Assembly (NCBI RefSeq): GCF_001956315.1
Contig: NZ_KV887143.1
Span: forward strand, 108,314 to 172,313
DNA length: 64,000 nt
Direction: 5' to 3'
Origin: Sphingomonas montana
GTDB taxonomy: Bacteria > Pseudomonadota > Alphaproteobacteria > Sphingomonadales > Sphingomonadaceae
The notes below the pieces were generated by a model that saw nothing but the letters and a program-made list of their open reading frames with translations, did not search any database and was not told where the DNA came from. Made by a program: the position numbers and the translations under genes. This document shows positions 1 to 11,716 of this stretch, piece by piece; position 1 is the first letter of the stretch; the number at the start of each line of letters is the position of its first letter.

Positions 1-1619
1 TCGAGGCGGAGATGCGGGCGATCATCGCGCGCAACGAGCCGTTCGTGCGCGAGGTGTGGAGCCGGCAGCAGCTGATCGACCGCTGGACCGCGCAGGGCGA
101 GACGTTCAAGGCCGAATGGGCCGCCGAGCTTCCGCAAGGCGAGGAACTGACGATCTATCGCCAGGGGGCGTGGCTCGACATGTGCCGCGGGCCGCACATG
201 GTGTCGACGGGCAAGCTCGACCCCGCGGCGTTCAAGCTGACCCGCGTGTCGGGCGCATACTGGCGCGGCGACCAGAAGAACGCGATGCTGAGCCGGATCT
301 ACGGCACCGGTTGGCTGAACAAGAAGCAGCTCGACGCGCACATGACGCGGATCGAGGAAGCGGCCAAGCGCGACCATCGGCGCATTGGGCAGGAGATGGA
401 CCTGTTCCACCTGCAGTCCGAAGCGCAGGGATCCGTGTTCTGGCATCCCAACGGCTATCTGCTCTGGCGTCAGCTGGAGGCCTATATGCGTCGCCGGCTG
501 GATGCGGCGGGCTATGCCGAGGTGAAGACGCCGCAGCTGATGGACGCGCGCCAGTGGGAGGCGTCCGGCCATTGGGGCAAGTATCGCGAGAACATGTTCG
601 TGGTGCCGGACGAGGTGCCGAACACCGAGGACGAGGGTCCGGTGCTGACCGGCGAGGGCGACCTGATGGCGCTGAAGCCGATGAACTGCCCGGCGCATGT
701 GCTGATCTTCCGCCAGGGGATCAAATCGTACCGCGACCTGCCGATGCGGCTGGCGGAGTTCGGCTGCTGCCACCGCAACGAGCCGCACGGCGCGCTGCAC
801 GGCATCATGCGCGTGCGGCAGTTCACGCAGGACGATGCGCATATCTTCTGCCGCGAGGATCAGATCGTCGAGGAGGTGCGGCTGTTCTGTGACCTGCTCG
901 ACACGGTCTACAAGGATCTTGGCTTCGACAGCTATGCGATCAAGCTTGCGCTGCGGCCGGACAAGCGGTTCGGGACCGAGGAGATGTGGGACCGTGCGGA
1001 GGGCAATCTGCGCGATGCGGTGCGCGCCGCTGGCCGGGCCGGGCCGGAATATGGCTGGGAGGAACTGCCGAACGAAGGCGCGTTCTATTCGCCGAAGCTG
1101 GAATTCCACCTGACCGACGCGATCGGGCGGACGTGGCAGTGCGGAACGATCCAGCTGGACTATGTCCTGCCCGAGCGGTTGGACGCGAGCTATATCGGCG
1201 AGGATGGCGAGCGGCACCGGCCGGTGATGCTGCACCGCGCGATCCTGGGGACGTTCGAACGGTTCCTAGGCATCCTGATCGAGCATCATGCCGGGCGCTT
1301 CCCGCTCTGGCTGGCACCGGTGCAGGCGGTGGTGGCGACGATCGTGTCTGACGCCGACGACTACGCCGGCGAAGTGATGAAGCAGCTGGCGGCGGCCGGA
1401 CTGCGCGCGGACCGTGACGTGCGCAACGAAAAGATCAACTACAAGGTGCGCGAACACAGCCTGGCCAAGGTGCCGGTGCTGCTGGTGGTCGGCAAGCGCG
1501 AGGCGGAGGAAGGCACCGTCGCGATTCGCCGGCTGGGCAGCCAGGCGCAGACGATGATGAAGCTGGAAGACGCGATCGCGACGTTGCGTGCGGAGGCGCG
1601 CGCACCGGACCTGGTTTGA
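1..1619 (+). CDS. thrS: Threonine--tRNA ligase, 5'-truncated by window edge
   Basis: Charges tRNA-Thr with threonine in the cytoplasm. The frame is open from base 3, so the start lies outside the window; by comparison with E. coli ThrRS about 108 residues (TGS domain and part of the editing domain) are missing. Counting from the internal Met at base 12, the catalytic zinc ligands are Cys226 (MNCPAH), His277 (DDAHIFC) and His408 (VMLHRAI), with nearly the spacing of E. coli C334/H385/H511. Class II motif 2 is seen as [12 protein letters not shown]. The last ~100 residues form the anticodon-binding domain. In many bacteria thrS directly precedes infC; here infC lies about 6.3 kb downstream on the same strand. 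Confidence 0.97.
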   Translation, partial: EAEMRAIIARNEPFVREVWSRQQLIDRWTAQGETFKAEWAAELPQGEELTIYRQGAWLDMCRGPHMVSTGKLDPAAFKLTRVSGAYWRGDQKNAMLSRIYGTGWLNKKQLDAHMTRIEEAAKRDHRRIGQEMDLFHLQSEAQGSVFWHPNGYLLWRQLEAYMRRRLDAAGYAEVKTPQLMDARQWEASGHWGKYRENMFVVPDEVPNTEDEGPVLTGEGDLMALKPMNCPAHVLIFRQGIKSYRDLPMRLAEFGCCHRNEPHGALHGIMRVRQFTQDDAHIFCREDQIVEEVRLFCDLLDTVYKDLGFDSYAIKLALRPDKRFGTEEMWDRAEGNLRDAVRAAGRAGPEYGWEELPNEGAFYSPKLEFHLTDAIGRTWQCGTIQLDYVLPERLDASYIGEDGERHRPVMLHRAILGTFERFLGILIEHHAGRFPLWLAPVQAVVATIVSDADDYAGEVMKQLAAAGLRADRDVRNEKINYKVREHSLAKVPVLLVVGKREAEEGTVAIRRLGSQAQTMMKLEDAIATLRAEARAPDLV

Positions 1620-1741
1620 GGAGAGGGCCGGCACCTTGCGAGTGTCGCCCTGATGGACGTCAGGGTTGGCGGTGCTGGGGCGTAATGTCGCTGATACAAC
1701 GCCGGGGTGACGATCCGACCTGCGCTGGTTAAGGCGGTCTC

Positions 1742-3096
1742 ATGTCGTCGCCCGTCATCACCGAGATCCGCGCCACGCTGGCACTGGCCGCACCATTGGT
1801 GCTGACCAACGTGGCGCAGGCGGCGATCAACGCGACCGATGTCGCGCTGCTCGGACTCGTCGGCCCCGATACGCTCGCCGCCGGTGCGCTGGGCGTGAAC
1901 CTCATCACCGCCTGCCTGTTCTTCGGGACGGGCGTGGTGACCGCGTCGTCGCCGATGCTGTCGCGGGCGCTGGGCGCGCGACCACATGCGGTGCGCGACG
2001 TACGGCGTACCGTGCGGCAGGCCCTGTGGTCCGCGGTCGTGCTGGCGGTGCCGTTCTGGCTGATCCTGTGGCATGCCGGCGCGATCCTGGTCGCGTTCGG
2101 GCAGGACCCGGCGCTGTCGCGTGCGGCGCAGGGGTTCGTCCGCGCGACGATGTGGGGCCTGCTGCCCGCCTACGGCTTTCTGGTGTTGCGCAGTTTCATG
2201 GCGGCGGTCGGCCGGCCGGGGTGGACGCTCGTCATCGCGGCGCTGGCGGTGCTCGTCAATGCCGGTATCAATGCGGTGCTGATCTTCGGCGCGATCGGCA
2301 TCCCGCCGCTCGGGCTGGTGGGCGCGGGGATCGGCAGCGCGATCGCGAACACGCTGATGTTCGGCGGACTGGCGGCGGTGACGGTGGTGGACCGCCGCTT
2401 CCGGCGATACCGCCTGTTCGGGCGGTGGTGGCGCAGCGACTGGTCACGGTTCACGCAGCTGTGGCGGCTCGGCCTGCCGATCGCGGTGACGTTGACGCTG
2501 GAGGTAACGGTGTTCAACGCGGCGGTGTTCCTGATGGGGTTGCTGGGCACCGCGTCGCTTGCGGCGCATGCCATCGCGATCCAGATCGCCGCGCTGTCGT
2601 TCATGGTGCCGCTGGGGATGGCGCAGGCGGTGACAGTACGCGTGGGGCTGGCGAGCGGACGCGGCGACCGGGCCGCGGTCGCGCGCGCTGGCTGGACGAC
2701 GTTCGGGCTGACGACGGGCTTCATGTGCCTGATGGCGGCGGTGCTGCTGGCAGTGCCGCGGCTGCTGGTGTCCGCGTTTCTGGACGTGGGCGACCCGGCC
2801 AATGCGGAGGTCGTGACGCTGGCGGTCTCGTTCCTGGCGATCGCCGCGCTGTTCCAGGTGGTCGATGGTGCGCAGGCGGTCGGGGCCGGCATGCTGCGCG
2901 GATTGCACGATACCGCATGGCCGATGGCGTTCGCGCTGTTCGGATATTGGGTGATCGGGCTCGGCGTGGGGGTGTGGCTCGGCTTCCACCAGCAGATGGG
3001 CGGGATGGGCGTGTGGATCGGGCTGGCCAGCGGACTGGCGGTGGTAGCCGTGCTGATGATGGTGCGCTGGGCCCGCCGCGAAACGCTGGGGCTGGC

Positions 3097-3100
<4 letters not shown>
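1742..3100 (+). CDS. MATE family efflux transporter
   Basis: A 452-residue inner-membrane protein with about 12 hydrophobic segments in two homologous halves, as expected for MATE (NorM-like) cation-coupled drug exporters. The N-terminus (LALAAPLVLTNVAQ) and the internal LWRLGLPIAVTLTLEV mark the start of each half, both typical of the family. Substrate cannot be told from sequence. Its stop overlaps the ATG of the next gene (ATGA), so it is probably translationally coupled to pabBC although the functions are unrelated. It starts 122 bases after thrS; that gap contains only a short inverted repeat (CCCTGA/TCAGGG) without a T-run. Confidence 0.9.
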
Positions 3101-6118
<3,018 letters not shown>

Positions 6119-6259
6119 AACATCTGCCGATCGGCGCTGGAGACCATTGCGGACACGGTGTCGACACCTGTCCGCTGGCGTACCGGACCTTGCAACTTCA
6201 CGCCCTGTTCCCGACGTATCTCTCCGCGTACCTTGCTGCGCGATAAGAGGCCGTCCGAA

Positions 6260-6952
6260 ATGTCCATCCGATCATCCGTCATTGCCGCCACTGCCGCCGG
6301 GCTGATCGCGGTCGGCATGCTCAGCACCGTATCGGCGGCATCCGCCGAGGTCGCGGTACGGGCGCCCGCTCCGGCAGTCGACCCCGCGACCGGGGGTATG
6401 CAGACCGCCGTCTTCGCCGGGGGCTGCTTCTGGGGCGTGCAGGGCGTGTACCAGCGCGTCAAGGGCGTCACTTCGGCAGTTTCGGGTTACGCCAACGGTG
6501 CGCGTGGGACAGCGAACTATGACAGCGTATCGGGCGGCGACACCGGGCATGCCGAAGCGGTGCGAGTGACCTATGACCCGCGGGTGGTCAGCTACGGCAA
6601 GCTGTTGCAGATCTATTTCTCGGTCGTGGCCGATCCGACGCGGTTGAACGCACAGGGCCCGGATCACGGCACGCAATATCGGTCCGCTCTGATGCCGACC
6701 ACGCCGGCCCAGGCGCAGGTTGCGCGCGCCTACATCGCGCAACTGGGCCGTTCGGGTGTCTGGAAGCGGCCGATCGTCACCCGGATCGAGCCGGTGCGCG
6801 GGTTCTACCCGGCCGAGGCCTATCATCAGGATTATCTGGTGAACAATCCGATGTCGCCGTACATCCGCATCAACGACCTGCCGAAGGTGAAGGCGCTGCA
6901 AAGCTTCTACCCGACGCTGACGCGGGCACGGCCGGTACTGGTCCGCAGCTGA
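6260..6952 (+). CDS. msrA: Secreted peptide-methionine (S)-S-oxide reductase
   Basis: Reduces methionine-S-sulfoxide in damaged proteins. The mature part carries the catalytic motif GGCFWGVQ with Cys56, and downstream YRSALMP, and QDYLVNNP near the end. Residues 1-~27 (MSIRSSVIAATAAGLIAVGM...) form a signal peptide, so this 230-residue copy should act in the periplasm, unlike the cytosolic-looking msrB at 54942-55340. ATG 6260 has an AAGAGG ribosome site upstream and starts the signal peptide cleanly. The 141 bases before it hold no recognised element. Confidence 0.93.
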   Translation: MSIRSSVIAATAAGLIAVGMLSTVSAASAEVAVRAPAPAVDPATGGMQTAVFAGGCFWGVQGVYQRVKGVTSAVSGYANGARGTANYDSVSGGDTGHAEAVRVTYDPRVVSYGKLLQIYFSVVADPTRLNAQGPDHGTQYRSALMPTTPAQAQVARAYIAQLGRSGVWKRPIVTRIEPVRGFYPAEAYHQDYLVNNPMSPYIRINDLPKVKALQSFYPTLTRARPVLVRS

Positions 6953-7007
6953 TCGGTTTCGGGTGGCACCGCTTGGTTAAGCGGTAAAGACCGCCCATCT
7001 TGGGTCT

Positions 7008-7799
7008 ATGAATACCGATATCATGCATCTCGGCTTGGTCGATGACGAAGCGATCGCGCTCGACCTGGCGGCACTCGACCTGGCCGCACTCGACCATCCC
7101 GGTGTCGATCTGGACCCGGCGATCGAAATGCTGGCGACGATCAGCGATCGGCTCCGCACGGTCGCCGGGCAGGCCAATGATGCCACGGACCGCGTCGCTG
7201 CCCTGACGGAGGTCGTTGCCGGTACGTTCGGCTTCAGCGGAGATCGCGAGACGTATGACGACCCGGCCAATGCGGACATGATCCGCGTGTTGGACCGGCG
7301 TCGCGGCCTGCCCGTCAGCCTGTCGATCCTGTACGTGGCGGCCGCACGCCGACTCGGCTGGACAGCCGATGCGCTCGATATTCCCGGGCATGTGCTGGTG
7401 CGGGTCGGCGGCGACGGCACGCCGGTGCTGATCGACCCGTTTCGCGACGGCATGGTGGTCGGCATCACGGCGTTGGCCGCGCTGCTGGAGCGCGGCGATG
7501 CCGGGTCGGTCGCGCCGATGTCGAACCGGTCGATACTGGTGCGCCTGCTGCTGAACCAGGCGATGCGAGCGGAACAGGCAGGGGAGGCGGGCCGTGCGCT
7601 GACGCTGTTCGAGCGGATGACCATCATCGCGCCCGGTGCCGGGCATGCCTGGTGGGAGCGGGCAAGACTGGAACTGGCCGGTGGGCGCGTCACCGCCGCG
7701 CGGTCCAGCCTCAGCGCGATGCTGGAGATGACCCGCGATCCGCAACGCCGCGGCCAGATTGCGGATGCACTCGCGGCGCTTGCCGGGGCCGACCGGTAG
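7008..7799 (+). CDS. SirB1 family protein (transglutaminase-like fold plus helical tail)
   Basis: A 263-residue protein of the SirB1/YchA group. The core IRVLDRRRGLPVSLSILYV, ARRLGW, and IPGHVLVRV followed by VLIDPFRDG is the characteristic transglutaminase-like domain; the C-terminal ~80 residues look like TPR-type helices (LLNQAMRAEQAGEAGRALTLFERM). The biochemical role is not established for this family. A curious feature is the N-terminal run of near-identical units (ALDLAALDLAALDHPG). It lies 55 bases after msrA and about 100 bases before infC, on the same strand. Confidence 0.85.
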   Translation: MNTDIMHLGLVDDEAIALDLAALDLAALDHPGVDLDPAIEMLATISDRLRTVAGQANDATDRVAALTEVVAGTFGFSGDRETYDDPANADMIRVLDRRRGLPVSLSILYVAAARRLGWTADALDIPGHVLVRVGGDGTPVLIDPFRDGMVVGITALAALLERGDAGSVAPMSNRSILVRLLLNQAMRAEQAGEAGRALTLFERMTIIAPGAGHAWWERARLELAGGRVTAARSSLSAMLEMTRDPQRRGQIADALAALAGADR

Positions 7800-7890
7800 G
7801 ATCACCGATCGTCGTCGCATCTGTTGACGGCGGACCCTTTCGCAAACACCCGAAATCGCCTATATCATGTCCGTAGACGAACGGTCCGAC

Positions 7891-7895
7891 AGGAG
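7891..7895 (+). promoter_or_regulatory. Shine-Dalgarno sequence that points to an AUA start for infC
   Basis: AGGAG sits 8 bases before an in-frame ATA at 7904 but 17 and 20 bases before the two ATG codons at 7913 and 7916. Only the ATA has normal spacing. Non-AUG starts in infC are the known basis of IF3 autoregulation in E. coli (AUU). Confidence 0.6.
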
Positions 7896-7903
7896 AAACG
7901 ACC

Positions 7904-8455
7904 ATACCCCCGATGATGCCCCGCCGCGGTTTCGCGCCGACGCCGTCCCCGCTGAACGGCCCTCGCTTCAACGAATTCATCCAGAGCCAGAAGGTCCGGG
8001 TGATCGATGAGAATGGCGAGAATCTGGGCGTAATGTTCACGCGCGAAGCGATGGAGCAGGCACGCGAGGTGGGTCTGGACCTGGTCGAGGTGTCGCCGAA
8101 CGCCGATCCGCCCGTCGCCAAGTTCCTGGACGTTGGCAAGTTCAAGTACGAGACGCAGAAGAAGGCCAACCTCGCCCGCAAGAGCCAGAAGACGCAGGAG
8201 ATCAAGGAGATCAAGATGCGTCCGAACATCGACGATCATGATTATGATACGAAGATGAAGAAGCTCAACGAGTTCATCGACGAGGGTGACAAGGTCAAGG
8301 TTACCCTGCGGTTCCGCGGACGCGAACTTGCCCATGGCCAGCTGGGCATGAACCTCTTGCGCCGGGTGCAGGACGATGTGCTCGAAACCGCGAAGGTGGA
8401 ACAGCATCCCCGCATGGAAGGCCGTCAGATGCTGATGGTGCTGTCGCCCAAGTAA
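7904..8455 (+). CDS. infC: Translation initiation factor IF-3, probably with an AUA start
   Basis: Binds the 30S subunit, keeps subunits apart and proofreads start-codon selection. The N-domain ([18 protein letters not shown], then [16 protein letters not shown]), the basic linker ([20 protein letters not shown]) and the C-domain ([15 protein letters not shown]) are all present. From ATA 7904 the product is 183 residues; from ATG 7913 it is 180. I prefer ATA because AGGAG is 8 bases upstream of it and too far from either ATG, and because IF3 genes use such poor starts to sense IF3 level. A conventional annotation would give 7913-8455. A strong terminator follows 27 bases after the stop. Confidence 0.93.
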   Translation: MPPMMPRRGFAPTPSPLNGPRFNEFIQSQKVRVIDENGENLGVMFTREAMEQAREVGLDLVEVSPNADPPVAKFLDVGKFKYETQKKANLARKSQKTQEIKEIKMRPNIDDHDYDTKMKKLNEFIDEGDKVKVTLRFRGRELAHGQLGMNLLRRVQDDVLETAKVEQHPRMEGRQMLMVLSPK

Positions 8456-8482
8456 CGACTCGGTTCCATCCGGTCCGTCAGA

Positions 8483-8518
8483 GCCGTCCGCCCCAAGTCC
8501 GGGGCGGGCGGCTTTTTT
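8483..8518 (+). terminator. Rho-independent terminator after infC
   Basis: A 12-bp G/C stem (GCCGTCCGCCCC pairing with GGGGCGGGCGGC, one G-T pair) with a 6-base loop is followed directly by six T. It ends the infC transcription unit and insulates the TonB receptor gene. The 8519-8732 stretch after it is an untranslated leader in which I recognise no riboswitch or operator. Confidence 0.9.
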
Positions 8519-8732
8519 GCAACTGCGACATGTCAGGCGTGGCTCAGACGCTACGTTATCGTGGCGACGCGGACCCGACATGCTGCATTTGCGAGCTTTT
8601 TCCCGTCGTCCGTCTGTTGCGAAAAGGGCGCAAAACGGCGTTTTATCAGGCTTTCACGCGCTTTCGGCTGGCGCGGCAGAATGGATCGCTTTACGTTCAC
8701 GGCAACACATAACAAAAAGTGTTCGGGAGAAG

Positions 8733-11618
8733 ATGATGCGTAAAGCCCTGTGGCTGCTGTCCACCTGTATCGTCGCCATATCTGCGCCGGCCGTCGCGCA
8801 GGACAATAGCGGCATGGCACCGGCAAGCCCGGCCAACACGACCCGCCCCGTCGGCACCGGTACGGAGGCCGGCGCGGTCCAGTCCGGCGGCACGGCCGGT
8901 GCGATCGTTCCCGCCGGCCCGGCGTCCCCCGCCGCCGGCGCGAGCGACCCGAACAGTCCGGATTACGACCCCAGCACGATTGTCATTACTGCCACCCGGC
9001 GCGCCAGCCCGTTGTCGGACGTGCCGATCGCGGTCACCGCGGTCACCGCGGCGTCGCTGCAGAACAGCGGCGCCACCGACATCCGGCAGCTGAACCAGCT
9101 TGCGCCCTCGCTGCTCGTGTCGTCGACCGGCAGCGAGGCCAACGGCTCCGCGCGTATCCGCGGCATCGGCACGGTGGGCGACAACCCGGGCCTGGAAAGC
9201 TCGGTCGCGGTGTTCATCGACGGCGTGTACCGCAGCCGGACCGGGTCCGGCCTGAACGAACTGGGCGAGATCGAGCGGGTCGAGGTGCTGCGCGGGCCGC
9301 AAGGTACGTTGTTCGGCCGCAACGCATCGGCCGGCCTCATCAACGTCGTGTCGAAGAAGCCGTCCTTCACGTCGGAAGGCTATGCCGAGGCGACGTACGG
9401 CAATTATGATTTCCTGCGCTTGGCGGGCGGCATCAGCGGCCCGATCGGCAAGACCGGCCTCGCCTACCGGCTGGACGGCATCTACGTCGAACGCGACGGA
9501 TTTTACCGCAACGCGACGCAGGGCGGCGGCAGCGAGGCGCGGATCAACGATCGTGACCGCTACTTCGTCCGTGGCCAGCTGCTGTACGAACCGTCCGACG
9601 ATTTCTCGGTCCGGTTGATCGGCGATTATTCGCGGCGCAACGAAAGCTGCTGCGGCGCGGTCTATATCGCGACCCGCGAAACCGTCGATCCGACCGCGAA
9701 CCCCGCATCGACGATCGGGGGCGTCAACACGGACGGCGCCACCGTGCAGTCGGCGACCAACCGCATCGTCGATATCCTGAGCCATCCCTATTTCAACGCC
9801 AACGTCCCGACGCAGGCCAATCTGGATCCCTATAACCGCCGTGTCGCGCTGACGCCCGGCCGGACGTACCGGAACCTGACGACCGACTGGGGTGGTTCGG
9901 CGCAGTTCGACTGGGATCTCGGCCCAGGCACGCTGACGTCGATCACCGCGTACCGTCAATACAAGGCGGGCGGTGCGTCGGACGTCGACTACAACGCCGC
10001 CGACATTGCCTACCGCGCCGACGACGGCAATAATTTCCGGCGGTTCAAGACGTTCAGCCAGGAGGCGCGGTTCCAGGGATCGGCATTCGATGGCGTGCTC
10101 GATTTCCTGGTCGGCGGCTATTATTCGAACGAAAAGCTGCGCGTCGTCGACAATATCAAGTTCGGTACGCAATATGGCCAGTTCGCGGCCTGCCGGATCG
10201 TCGCGACGATCAATCCGGCCGGCGCGTTGCGGGCACCGGGGTCGCCCGGGTGCTTGAGCGGGGCAGGGCGTGCGACGCTGACGGGGGCGTTCGGTCAGGC
10301 GGCTCCCTTTCTGCTGCGCGGTATCGACAATCTCGGGACGATCAGCGACGCGGGCGACAACCGCGCCGTGTACAACCAGCGCAGCGAGAATTACGCCTTC
10401 TTCACGCATAACATCATCAACATCACCGACACGCTCAGCGTGACGCTGGGTGCGCGCTACACCAACGAAACCAAGAAGTTCGACGCGAATTTCGACAATA
10501 ACAACACTATCTGCCCGACGCAGCAGACGTTGCTGGCGCCGTTCCTCGCCAACCCCGCATTGGGCGCGATCGCCGGCGGCATCGTGACGCTCAGCTGCCA
10601 GGGCAACAGCAGCCCGGCATTGAACGCGCTGAACCTGAACAGCGAGCGCAAGGAAGACGAGTTCACCGGTACGGGCGTCCTGTCGTGGAAGCCGGTGCCA
10701 CGCGTGCTGACCTACGCGTCCTATTCGAAGGGCTACAAGGCCGGCGGGTTCAACCTCGACCGGTCGGCACTGGGCGGGCCCAGTGGCGTCTTCACCCCGC
10801 GGACCAACGCCGATGCGGACGGACTACAGTTCGAACCGGAAAAGGTCGACGCGTATGAAATCGGGCTGAAATACACCAGCCGTCACTTCAACCTGAACGT
10901 CGCGGCGTTCCGGCAGGAATTCAAGACGTTCCAGCTGAATACGTTCAACGGCTCGATCTTCATCGTGCAGAATATCGCGGCCTGCAAGACCAGCCTGGCC
11001 GGTGGCGATACGGACAACAGCCGGGCCACCGGCACATGCACCGGCGGCACGAAGGCCGGCGTGATCTCGCAGGGGGTCGAGGTGGAAGCCGCACTCTACC
11101 CCGCGCGTGATTTTCAGCTTTCGGCCGGCTACACCTATGCCGATACGCGTTACCGGCGAAACCTGGTCGGCAGTTCGAGCGGCGTGGCGCTGGACCCTGC
11201 GTTGTTCCTGCTGTCCGGCAACCAGATGTCCAATTCGCCCAAGAACGTCGTTACGGTGTCGGCCACCTGGACCCCGGAGCTGACGAGCAGTGGCATTCAC
11301 GGGCTGGTCTACGCCGATACGCGCATGACGTCGGACTATAACACCGGATCCGACCTGTTCCCGGAAAAGGCGCAGGACGGGTTCGCGCTGGTCAATGCCC
11401 GCGTCGGCCTGCGTGGTCCGGCGTCAGCTTGGTCGCTGGAACTGTGGGGCCAGAATGTGTTCAACAAGCAGTATCAGCAGGTGGCGTTCAACGCGCCGTT
11501 CCAGGGCGCCAACAGCAGTGCCCAGACGCAGGCGTTCGGCGTGCCGGCCAACCAGCTGTTCGCCAGCTACCTTGCCGAACCGCGCACCTTCGGCGTGACC
11601 GCACGCACCAAGTTCTGA
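8733..11618 (+). CDS. TonB-dependent receptor
   Basis: Outer-membrane gated channel powered by TonB-ExbBD. The 961-residue protein starts with a signal peptide (cleavage near AVA-QD, residue 22), then a ~60-residue Ala/Pro/Gly-rich linker, a TonB-box-like STIVITATRR, and a plug domain (VPIAVTAVTAASL, IRGIG, VEVLRGPQGTLFGRNASAG). The rest is a 22-strand-type barrel ending in Phe after FGVTARTKF, the usual outer-membrane sorting signal. Substrate is unknown; no transport or degradation genes adjoin it. ATG 8733 is followed by a second ATG at 8736, which has slightly better spacing to GGGAG (6 versus 3 bases), so the true start may be 8736. Confidence 0.93.
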   Translation: MMRKALWLLSTCIVAISAPAVAQDNSGMAPASPANTTRPVGTGTEAGAVQSGGTAGAIVPAGPASPAAGASDPNSPDYDPSTIVITATRRASPLSDVPIAVTAVTAASLQNSGATDIRQLNQLAPSLLVSSTGSEANGSARIRGIGTVGDNPGLESSVAVFIDGVYRSRTGSGLNELGEIERVEVLRGPQGTLFGRNASAGLINVVSKKPSFTSEGYAEATYGNYDFLRLAGGISGPIGKTGLAYRLDGIYVERDGFYRNATQGGGSEARINDRDRYFVRGQLLYEPSDDFSVRLIGDYSRRNESCCGAVYIATRETVDPTANPASTIGGVNTDGATVQSATNRIVDILSHPYFNANVPTQANLDPYNRRVALTPGRTYRNLTTDWGGSAQFDWDLGPGTLTSITAYRQYKAGGASDVDYNAADIAYRADDGNNFRRFKTFSQEARFQGSAFDGVLDFLVGGYYSNEKLRVVDNIKFGTQYGQFAACRIVATINPAGALRAPGSPGCLSGAGRATLTGAFGQAAPFLLRGIDNLGTISDAGDNRAVYNQRSENYAFFTHNIINITDTLSVTLGARYTNETKKFDANFDNNNTICPTQQTLLAPFLANPALGAIAGGIVTLSCQGNSSPALNALNLNSERKEDEFTGTGVLSWKPVPRVLTYASYSKGYKAGGFNLDRSALGGPSGVFTPRTNADADGLQFEPEKVDAYEIGLKYTSRHFNLNVAAFRQEFKTFQLNTFNGSIFIVQNIAACKTSLAGGDTDNSRATGTCTGGTKAGVISQGVEVEAALYPARDFQLSAGYTYADTRYRRNLVGSSSGVALDPALFLLSGNQMSNSPKNVVTVSATWTPELTSSGIHGLVYADTRMTSDYNTGSDLFPEKAQDGFALVNARVGLRGPASAWSLELWGQNVFNKQYQQVAFNAPFQGANSSAQTQAFGVPANQLFASYLAEPRTFGVTARTKF

Positions 11619-11659
11619 CGATAGACCGGGGGGCGACATCGCCTCCCCCCACCAATACC

Positions 11660-11705
11660 ATACCCCGGCCCGGACTTCCGTCTGCGCCGGGGTATTTCGT
11701 TCTGT
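11660..11705. terminator. Terminator-like hairpin between convergent TonB receptor and glnD
   Basis: Perfect 10-bp inverted repeat ATACCCCGGC/GCCGGGGTAT around a 16-base loop, followed on the plus strand by a T-rich but interrupted tract. A second G6/C6 hairpin lies just before it at about 11628-11650. The position between two convergent genes fits termination of the receptor transcript; I see no T-run for the glnD direction. Confidence 0.55.
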
Positions 11706-11716
11706 TAAGGCGGGCC

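Noticed and set aside
1645-1667. Possible terminator between thrS and the MATE gene (CCCTGA/TCAGGG hairpin)
   Set aside because: Stem is short and no T-run follows; not supportable as a terminator.
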